Position numbers and translations under genes: made by a program. Below are positions 58,231-64,000 of a stretch of 64,000 nucleotides of DNA, piece after piece. A model generated the notes under the pieces. That model ran no database searches. It worked only from the letters and a program-made list of their open reading frames with translations, and was not told where the DNA came from. Origin of the DNA: WRHT01 sp031550525 (GTDB lineage Bacteria > Desulfobacterota > Desulfovibrionia > Desulfovibrionales > Desulfovibrionaceae); assembly GCA_031550525.1 (NCBI GenBank), contig JAVBON010000003.1, positions 62,001-126,000 on the forward strand, given 5' to 3'. The stretch's first letter is position 1. Every line of letters starts with the position of its first letter.

Positions 58231-59451
58231 ATGTGCATGTGCAAGGCTGAAGAAGCCATAGAAGAAATTCGTAACGGCCGCATGATTATTCTGGTGGATG
58301 ACGAAGACCGCGAGAATGAGGGCGACCTCACCATTGCCGCGCAGTTTGTCACGCCGGAGATCATCAATTTTATGGCCACCTATGGGCGCGGGCTGATCTG
58401 CCTGCCACTGGCTCCAGAAATTTGCGATCAGCTTAATCTCCCGCTTATGACCAAAAATAACGAGTCCGGCTTCGGCACCAATTTCACCGTGTCCATTGAG
58501 GCCAGAAACGGCGTAAGCACCGGCATATCCGCCGCCGACAGAGCCCGCACCGTACAGGCCGCCGTGGCCGAAAACGCCACCCCGCGCGATGTTGTTACCC
58601 CAGGCCATATTTTCCCCCTGCGCGCTCAGGCGGGCGGGGTTATGGTACGCGCGGGTCAAACCGAAGGCGGGGTAGATTTGGCCCGTCTGGCTGGCTTGCG
58701 CCCGGCCGCCGTTATTTGCGAAATCATGCGCGAGGATGGCGAAATGGCCCGTATGCCGGATTTGATGGAGTTTGCCAAAAAGCATAACCTCAAAATTGCC
58801 ACCATTAAGGATTTGATCCGCTATCGCGTGCAATCCGGGCTGCTTTCCGTGCGGCGGGCCGCGCAATCCAAACTGCCCACGCCGTACGGTCAGTTCAGCA
58901 TAATTGTATATGAAAACGACCTGCAAGCCGCGCCCAACGTGGCGCTGGTAATGGGCGACGTTAAAGGCGGCGAGCCCGTGCTGGTGCGCGTGCATAGCGA
59001 GTGCCTTACGGGCGACGCCTTGGGCTCCTTACGCTGCGACTGCGGCGGGCAACTGCATGCCGCCATGCGCCAGGTTGCCTCTGAAGGGCGCGGAGTAGTG
59101 CTGTATATGCGGCAAGAGGGGCGCGGCATAGGCCTTACCAACAAAATAAGGGCCTACGCGCTACAGGACGAAGGCCTGGATACGGTGGAGGCCAACCTGC
59201 GGCTGGGCTTCAAGCCGGACCTGCGCGACTACGGCATAGGCGCGCAAATGCTGGTGGATTTGGGCATCAGGAAAATGCGCCTCATGACCAACAACCCCAA
59301 AAAGATTATCGGCCTTGAAGGCTACGGCCTGGAAGTGGTGGAGCGTGTGCCGCTGGAGCTTGGCCCCTCCCTGTTCAACGAAGGCTACTTGCTTGCCAAG
59401 CAGGAAAAAATGGGACACTTGCTGCATATAGATAAGAATAAAAAGCATTAG
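58231..59451 (+). CDS. ribBA: Bifunctional DHBP synthase/GTP cyclohydrolase II RibBA
   Basis: 406 residues. The N-terminal 3,4-dihydroxy-2-butanone 4-phosphate synthase domain has DDEDRENEGDL (metal and substrate binding) and TPGHIFPLRA. The C-terminal GTP cyclohydrolase II domain has the zinc motif ECLTGDALGSLRCDCG (three Cys) and YMRQEGRGIGLTNKIRAY. Both halves look complete, so one enzyme supplies both riboflavin precursors. CAGGAG precedes the ATG. Confidence 0.96.
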   Translation: MCMCKAEEAIEEIRNGRMIILVDDEDRENEGDLTIAAQFVTPEIINFMATYGRGLICLPLAPEICDQLNLPLMTKNNESGFGTNFTVSIEARNGVSTGISAADRARTVQAAVAENATPRDVVTPGHIFPLRAQAGGVMVRAGQTEGGVDLARLAGLRPAAVICEIMREDGEMARMPDLMEFAKKHNLKIATIKDLIRYRVQSGLLSVRRAAQSKLPTPYGQFSIIVYENDLQAAPNVALVMGDVKGGEPVLVRVHSECLTGDALGSLRCDCGGQLHAAMRQVASEGRGVVLYMRQEGRGIGLTNKIRAYALQDEGLDTVEANLRLGFKPDLRDYGIGAQMLVDLGIRKMRLMTNNPKKIIGLEGYGLEVVERVPLELGPSLFNEGYLLAKQEKMGHLLHIDKNKKH

Positions 59452-59531
59452 AGCTTTTAACTTTGAAAAAGTTGAAATGCCTGTGTGGCCCCCGCAGGGG
59501 ACGCCCGCAAGGGTGTAGCTCGTATCGCAAA

Positions 59532-59563
59532 AGTATAACAATTTTTGGCTGGAGAGTTATACT
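59532..59563 (+). promoter_or_regulatory. Hairpin in the ribBA-ribH gap
   Basis: AGTATAAC / GTTATACT, 8 bp with a 16-base loop, within the 270 bp gap before ribH. CGCCCGC (about 59500) and GCGGGC (59564-59569) could extend it. It is not an FMN riboswitch. Possible mRNA processing or leader structure. Confidence 0.4.
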
Positions 59564-59721
59564 GCGGGCAGGGCTATAGGGGGTGCTGTTTCGAGGCCCC
59601 TTGACCCCGCAACTTTGGTATAAATGGATTGTTAATAATAAAAAGAGTGCGGTAACCAATTGCTCCAGTAATTTGTACTTGAGCAGGAGCCGCCGTATTG
59701 TTGAATGCAACAGGAGCCGTT

Positions 59722-60192
59722 ATGCATCATATCAAGACAATTGAAGGCCAGCTTGACGCCAAAGGCTTGAAAATAGCCATAGTGGCGGCTCGTTTTAACG
59801 ATTTTGTGGTAGATCGCCTGGTTGGCGGCGCGGTGGATTATTTGCTGCGGCATGGGGCGGACAGGGATAACCTTGCCATTATCCGCGTGCCCGGCGCCTT
59901 TGAGTTGCCGCTGGCCTGTCAAAAGTTGGCCAAAAACGGCGGCTACGATGGTATTGTGGCCCTTGGCGCGGTTATTCGCGGCGCAACCCCGCATTTTGAG
60001 TTCGTATCGTCCGAGGCCACCAAGGGCATTGCGCACGTAAGCCTGCAATACTCCATTCCCATAGGCTTCGGCCTGCTTACCACCGAAAACCTTGAGCAGG
60101 CGGTGGAACGCGCGGGCAGCAAGGCCGGCAACAAGGGCGTTGAAGCCGCTTCGGCCATGCTGGAGAGCATTCGCGTATTACAGCAGTTGTAA
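59722..60192 (+). CDS. ribH: 6,7-dimethyl-8-ribityllumazine synthase
   Basis: 156 residues from the ATG at 59722 with CAGGAG upstream. Visible: IVAARFNDFVVDRLVGGA, RVPGAFELPLACQKLA and GAVIRGATPHFEFVSSEATKGI with the catalytic His in PHF. It condenses DHBP with the pyrimidine intermediate. nusB, which usually follows ribH in this group, is absent; instead a methyltransferase-like gene begins 190 bp later. Confidence 0.95.
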   Translation: MHHIKTIEGQLDAKGLKIAIVAARFNDFVVDRLVGGAVDYLLRHGADRDNLAIIRVPGAFELPLACQKLAKNGGYDGIVALGAVIRGATPHFEFVSSEATKGIAHVSLQYSIPIGFGLLTTENLEQAVERAGSKAGNKGVEAASAMLESIRVLQQL

Positions 60193-60381
60193 GCAGGCCG
60201 GGTGGCGCGTTACACGGCAGCGCCGCAACAGCCCGCATAGTTATGCCAGCGCTGTGGCATTCCATAATGGCCATGCCGGGCGCTTATGACAACCGCGCTT
60301 GTGCCGTGTACTTTTAAGGTACATGAAAAGTTGCCGTAATTATAGCCATGCTTGAACCCTAAACCATTAAAGGCTGACTGC

Positions 60382-60978
60382 ATGCAAATACCAGACAAGC
60401 CGCTGATGACCGATGCGGAAATCGCTCTGTTTAAAAAGTATGCCCCAAAGGGCGGCAGGGTGCTGGAGTTTGGCAGCGGCGGCAGCACTCGGCTGTTTTG
60501 GACTTTGGGGGTATCCTCACTGGTAAGCGTAGAGTCTGACCTTGCCTGGCTGGAAGCGCTGGCCCGCGCTCCGGAAGTGTTCAAGGCGCATAAAGAGGGC
60601 ACGTGGAATCCCATACACGCCAACATAGGCGATACCTCCGCCTGGGGCAGCCCCACGGAGCAGACTTTGCCGCAGGTTGGCTGGCTTGGGTATCACCAGC
60701 AGTGCTGGGATTTCATGCCGGACAAGCATTTCGATTTTATATTGGTAGACGGGCGTTTTCGGGTGGCCTGCATCTTACAGTCATTCATTCATTGTACCAA
60801 TGCCGATGCGGTTATATTCGCGCACGACTTTTGGAACCGGCCTTTTTATCATGTTGTGCTGGATTTTGTGGATGTGCTGGATAAAGCCGACAGCGCGGCG
60901 GTATTCAGGCGCAGGGCCAGCCTGGACTGGCCCGCCCTTTGCAAGACTTTGCAGCGTCATTCCTTTATGTTCATTTAA
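60382..60978 (+). CDS. Class I SAM-dependent methyltransferase-like protein
   Basis: 198 residues from the ATG at 60382 (a TTG at 60352 is possible). The first Rossmann motif is GGRVLEFGSGGSTRLFW (about 26-42), followed by VVSVESDLAWLEAL, then FDFILVDGRFRVACIL and DAVIFAHDFWNRP, the usual acidic steps. The substrate is not evident. Such small proteins with GSGGST occur near polysaccharide and lipopolysaccharide genes. The next gene, also methyltransferase-like, starts 11 bp later, so they are co-transcribed. Confidence 0.7.
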   Translation: MQIPDKPLMTDAEIALFKKYAPKGGRVLEFGSGGSTRLFWTLGVSSLVSVESDLAWLEALARAPEVFKAHKEGTWNPIHANIGDTSAWGSPTEQTLPQVGWLGYHQQCWDFMPDKHFDFILVDGRFRVACILQSFIHCTNADAVIFAHDFWNRPFYHVVLDFVDVLDKADSAAVFRRRASLDWPALCKTLQRHSFMFI

Positions 60979-60989
60979 AAGGTTGTCTG

Positions 60990-61910
60990 ATGGCCGTTAA
61001 TGCGAAAATGCTGGCATTGCAGCGTCTGTTCGAACAAAACGAATTTGACGCCGCCTATAAGCTGGCCTGTGCCATGAAGGCGGAATCCGGCCCTGTGGAG
61101 GGGCTGGACTTTTTGCGGGCCAGAGTATTTTTGCAGCGCGGCGAGCTTCTCTCTGCCGTTCAGGCCCTGCGTGAGGAATTGCGTTACTTTCCATCGCATG
61201 AAAACGCGAGTTGGCTTATGGAGCAGCTTGAAAGCATGCGTGTGAAAACGGTTTTTCCTGATGATAAAGAGCTGGATGAGCTTTATGCCGTAATAGAGCC
61301 GTACACCATGGTGGGCCCGTTACGCATAAAGGCCCTGTACACGCATGCGCTGGAAATATGCAAGAGCGGCCCACTTGGCAATTTTGTTGAATGCGGGGTG
61401 GCCGCGGGCGGAACCTCCGGACTTTTAAGCGCGGTCTTGCTGCGACACGACGCTTCCGGCCTCAGGCGTTTGTTTTCTTTTGACACCTTCGGCGGCATGC
61501 CGGAGCCCGGAGCGGAAGATACGCACAGCGGTAGCGATGCCCTACAAAGCGGCTGGGGCAAGGGCACCTGCGCCGCCCCGAAGGAAAGCTTGCTGCAACT
61601 GCTAAGTCTGCTGGGCAGCACGCACCTGGCGCAGGCGGTACAGGGGCTGTTCGCGGATACCTTACCGTTGTACCGCGCCGAAACAGGCCCCATAGCCCTT
61701 TTACACATGGACGGCGACTGGTACTCTTCAACTCTGGATATTCTTGAAAACCTTTATGATAATCTGGTACCCGGCGCTTATGTGCAGGTGGACGACTACA
61801 GCCACTGGGACGGCTGCAAAAAAGCCGTGAGCGAGTTTTTTGCGCAGCGCGGCCCCGCGCCGGAGTTTTTTGCCATTGATGATACCGGCGTGTGGTTTGT
61901 CAGAAAATGA
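60990..61910 (+). CDS. TPR-like + TylF/MycF-family methyltransferase
   Basis: 306 residues from the ATG at 60990. An N-terminal helical repeat part (1-75: LQRLFEQNEFDAAYKLACAMKAE, then ARVFLQRGELLSAVQALREEL) looks like two TPR-type hairpins. The TylF domain follows: GNFVECGVAAGGTSGLLSAVLL (about 130-151), RRLFSFDTFGGMPEPG, and LLHMDGDWYSSTLDILENLY with YVQVDDYSHWDGCKKAVSEF, the metal-binding acidic residues of MycF-type sugar O-methyltransferases. It may methylate a sugar of a surface polysaccharide. Confidence 0.8.
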   Translation: MAVNAKMLALQRLFEQNEFDAAYKLACAMKAESGPVEGLDFLRARVFLQRGELLSAVQALREELRYFPSHENASWLMEQLESMRVKTVFPDDKELDELYAVIEPYTMVGPLRIKALYTHALEICKSGPLGNFVECGVAAGGTSGLLSAVLLRHDASGLRRLFSFDTFGGMPEPGAEDTHSGSDALQSGWGKGTCAAPKESLLQLLSLLGSTHLAQAVQGLFADTLPLYRAETGPIALLHMDGDWYSSTLDILENLYDNLVPGAYVQVDDYSHWDGCKKAVSEFFAQRGPAPEFFAIDDTGVWFVRK

Positions 61911-62079
61911 TGAAGCCGCAGTGCGAGTTATCAAAATGCGGCTAATTTTCAGGATTTCAATTTTGATATGGACAAAGCCATGCAGATTCTATAAATATTC
62001 TTTTCGTGTAAGCGGCTTGGCGGCAAGCGCGTCAGCAATGTGCCCGTAATGGGTACGCCGGTCACATTTACATGAATAC

Positions 62080-62155
62080 GGGGACGTAGCTCAACTGGGA
62101 GAGCGCAGCGTTCGCAACGCTGAGGTCGTGAGTTCAATCCTCATCGTCTCCACCA
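62080..62155 (+). tRNA. tRNA-Ala (anticodon CGC)
   Basis: 76 bases with encoded CCA. Acceptor GGGGACG pairs with CGTCTCC including the G3-U70 alanine identity pair. The anticodon arm is CAGCG-TTCGCAA-CGCTG, anticodon CGC; T arm GTGAG-TTCAATC-CTCAT. Confidence 0.97.
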
Positions 62156-62166
62156 TTTTAAAAATC

Positions 62167-62212
62167 AACGAAGTCCCGCAAGGTGCTAACAGCCTTGCGG
62201 GACTTCGTTTTT
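62167..62212 (+). terminator. Strong terminator after tRNA-Ala
   Basis: AACGAAGTCCCGCAAGG / CCTTGCGGGACTTCGTT, 17 bp perfect stem with a 9-base loop followed by TTT. Confidence 0.92.
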
Positions 62213-62306
62213 GTGGTGAATTGCAGTTCTGGGAAGTTCGCCTGTATGCCTTGACAGCCTAGTAAAAAGGGGGCACCAATGGGGGGAACTGGATGATCAA
62301 AAAAGA

Positions 62307-62328
62307 AGTTGCCCCCTCTGGGGCAACT
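62307..62328. terminator. Hairpin in the tRNA-Ala to permease gap
   Basis: AGTTGCCCC / GGGGCAACT, 9 bp with CTCT loop, followed by GTTCTCT. The gap 62156-62705 (550 bp) holds this and the tRNA terminator; the rest turns A+T-rich and shows nothing else. Confidence 0.5.
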
Positions 62329-62705
62329 GTTCTCTAGAATTTATATTTCACCTACCTGCGCCACTCTACAACCAAACGTAAAGCCTAGCCTTTTCCTGGC
62401 ATCATCCGGGATGAAAGTACCATGTTTCCTCCGCGCAGATAGCAGCAGCGCGCATAGTTTATGTCTTTTGCGCAGTCAGCGTGCTTTGCCGGTGTATTTG
62501 TCACTGTACTGTAACATTGTTCTGTATTAACTACACAATTGGGCAGATGTTGCATACTGTCAATCTGGCTTAATTTTCCGGCAAGAATTGACATTGGCCG
62601 CAGAGGAGTGCTAAACTTTACTACCGATATGGTAAACATGTTTACTCTGATAGCGGGCACAAAATCTAATATAACAACTATCTTTCAACCGCGCTTGGCT
62701 TTCCT

Positions 62706-63488
62706 ATGCAAAATCTCATACAAAGTTGCAAAGGCGACTTTGCGCTTGTAAAAGTGATTTTCTGGCGCGAGTTCAACACTCAATACCGCCGAAGCGCCCT
62801 AGGTCCACTTTGGGCCTTGATTGCTCCTGCGGCTTACTTGTGCGTGTTCATATTTTTTCGCCTGCTTTTCGGCCTGTCAAACCCGGAAGGCGTTCCCATG
62901 ATTCCCTTCCTCTTCTCCGGACTGACCCTTTGGATGCTCTTTTCCCAGGTAGTTATCGGCACGTTCCCCGCCATAGTGGGCAATGTGGGCATATTAAAAA
63001 AAATACCGGTATCACCTCTGGTGTTCATTTTTGCTGCGGCTTTGCTGCCGTTGCTTACCTGTTGCATTTACCTAGTACTGCTCGAAGGCATACTGGTTTA
63101 TTATGGGTACTTTCCTACAATCAAACATCTTGTTATTCCCCTGATTGTGTGCCTAACGCTTGGGTTCGCCTTGGGTATCGGCATGCTGGTCGCGGTAATT
63201 GCTTTTTACCGGCAGGATATAATACAAATTTTGCCGACAATTATTCAACTCGGTATGTTTGCCACACCCATATTTTTTTCCCCTTCAATTATCCCGCAAA
63301 ATCTACAGTGGGCGATAAAAATTAATCCTATGGCGGAATGCGTAGTAATGTTCCGGCAGTGCCTGTTCCAGGCGCAATGGCCTGAGCCTACTGCCCTTTT
63401 GAAAACACTGCTGACTGTTGCTATTTTGTGGGGCATCGCCCTACCCATGTTTCGGCGGGTAGGCCGCTATATCGCTGATATGTACTAG
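62706..63488 (+). CDS. ABC-2 type polysaccharide export permease (Wzm/KpsM-like)
   Basis: 260 residues with six predicted membrane helices. WREFNTQYRRSALGPLWALIAPAAYLCVFIFF at the N-terminus and FATPIFFSPSIIPQNLQWAIKINPMAECVVMFRQ near the C-terminus are typical of the Wzm/TagG/KpsM group (shown here in part: RSALGPLWALIAPA, INPMAECVVMFRQ). It should export an undecaprenyl-linked glycan across the inner membrane with an ATPase partner, expected beyond the window. Base composition is lower in G+C than the riboflavin genes. Confidence 0.88.
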   Translation: MQNLIQSCKGDFALVKVIFWREFNTQYRRSALGPLWALIAPAAYLCVFIFFRLLFGLSNPEGVPMIPFLFSGLTLWMLFSQVVIGTFPAIVGNVGILKKIPVSPLVFIFAAALLPLLTCCIYLVLLEGILVYYGYFPTIKHLVIPLIVCLTLGFALGIGMLVAVIAFYRQDIIQILPTIIQLGMFATPIFFSPSIIPQNLQWAIKINPMAECVVMFRQCLFQAQWPEPTALLKTLLTVAILWGIALPMFRRVGRYIADMY

Positions 63489-63739
63489 CAGAAAACCTGT
63501 TATTGAAGGCAAGCGGCTAAAAAAAATTCCATTCTTGCCTAGGCGCAACAATTATCAGATAACTGTTTGTGAAGATGTTTCGGAAAACGCTTTAGCGCCC
63601 ATGCTAGCAGATGCGTGAACACGTGGGGTTTGAAAATATTTTTTGATCAATTGTTTTGTGGTAATAATATTACTCTGATAAATATTGTATATAATTTTTA
63701 TTACTTAGTGATATATATAAACTTCTATAAAAGTGGCTT

Positions 63740-64000
63740 ATGAATAAGAAGATTAAAATATACCTGCATTATCCTTATGACAAAAGCAGCAAAGAACTAC
63801 TCTCTCTTCCCGTTGTACAATGCATGTATGACTATTTCAGAAAACAGGAAGATTTTGAGGTAGCGGATACAACAGATGACATTGATGTGTTTTTCTTTTT
63901 TGCTGGAGGACCAGCCACTTTTTCCAAAAAACATCTACGCAGGATTCAACGCCTTGAAAAATGGGGTGCCTATTTCCCTTCGTTGCTGGCCAGACGCTAT
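63740..64000 (+). CDS. N-terminal part of a glycan-locus protein (truncated by window)
   Basis: 87 codons are visible and the frame is open to the edge. It starts MNKKIKIYLHYPYDKSSK and continues with a strand-helix pattern (LPVVQCMYDYFRKQEDF, then DDIDVFFFFAGGPATFSKKHLRRIQ), resembling the N-terminal Rossmann domain of a glycosyltransferase. Not identified; the call rests on position after an ABC-2 polysaccharide permease. A+T-rich. Confidence 0.5.
   Translation, partial: MNKKIKIYLHYPYDKSSKELLSLPVVQCMYDYFRKQEDFEVADTTDDIDVFFFFAGGPATFSKKHLRRIQRLEKWGAYFPSLLARRY

Noticed and set aside
59452..59721. FMN riboswitch before ribH
   Set aside because: The conserved core blocks of the RFN element are absent; only a simple 8 bp hairpin is seen.
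1..64000. CRISPR arrays
   Set aside because: No regularly spaced short direct repeats with unique spacers; the 98 bp repeats at 13640-13935 are contiguous and degenerate, and no cas genes are seen.

Overview
The window looks like the chromosome of a strictly anaerobic, Gram-negative sulfate-reducer-type bacterium, most likely a Desulfovibrionaceae member. The evidence is a four-cluster [FeFe] hydrogenase operon of the Hnd type (NuoE-, NuoF- and hydrogenase-like subunits), a TRAP substrate-binding protein, lipid A acyltransferases with MsbA, a DUF486 protein, and the gene run fabG-acpP-fabF-glyA-dCMP deaminase-ribD-ribE-ribBA-ribH. The taxonomic call is inference from gene content and order; no rRNA is present.

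Layout. 1-3 kb: minus-strand lipid A/envelope operon (msbA, DUF374 acyltransferase, LpxL-like acyltransferase cut by the window edge). 3-9.3 kb: YedF-like protein, RsuA/RluB pseudouridine synthase, cytosolic alkaline-phosphatase-superfamily protein, TRAP solute receptor, aroE. 9.5-16 kb: small conserved proteins, a methyl-accepting chemotaxis protein, an 820 bp A+T-rich non-coding stretch built of about 98 bp degenerate tandem repeats, then LpxR-like and DUF3943 outer-membrane proteins. 16-21.4 kb: HrpB helicase with an unusual repeat-containing linker, an exported helical protein and a multi-pass membrane protein.

21.76-32.54 kb: a 10.8 kb integrative element in the 3' part of a tRNA-Ser(GCU) gene, bounded by a perfect 72 bp direct repeat. 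It carries a tyrosine integrase, an excisionase-like HTH protein, an HUH-type replication initiator, XRE and WYL regulators, and cargo: a RhuM protein, a GNAT-like membrane-anchored protein, a three-gene membrane/lipoprotein operon, an unrecognised 267-residue protein behind a strong promoter and hairpin leader, and a Cys-rich DUF4145 protein. Sequence outside its left att site duplicates its right end, pointing to an earlier related insertion.

32.8-48.1 kb: dnaK, the hnd operon on the opposite strand with a CRP/FNR-family-like palindrome and a Fur-like site upstream, U32 peptidase, CHAP amidase, and the phoH-7TM/HD-ybeY-TerC/CorC operon. 48.3-51.4 kb: Desulfovibrio-type hypotheticals, an orphan sensory-domain membrane protein and an NlpC/P60 lipoprotein. 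51.5-60.2 kb: fatty-acid synthesis genes (fabG, acpP, fabF), glyA, a dCMP deaminase and the riboflavin genes. 60.3-64 kb: two SAM-dependent methyltransferase-like proteins, tRNA-Ala(CGC) and the start of a polysaccharide-export type locus (ABC-2 permease and a truncated gene).

The least expected signal is a pair of about 150 bp quasi-palindromic elements (10163-10313 and 21518-21670). Their terminal arms differ in sequence between copies yet stay self-complementary within each copy. Internal stems also co-vary, and short blocks, including a CGTAAGA apical loop, are conserved. This looks like a dispersed structured repeat family (mobile palindrome or ncRNA) that I cannot match to a named class.
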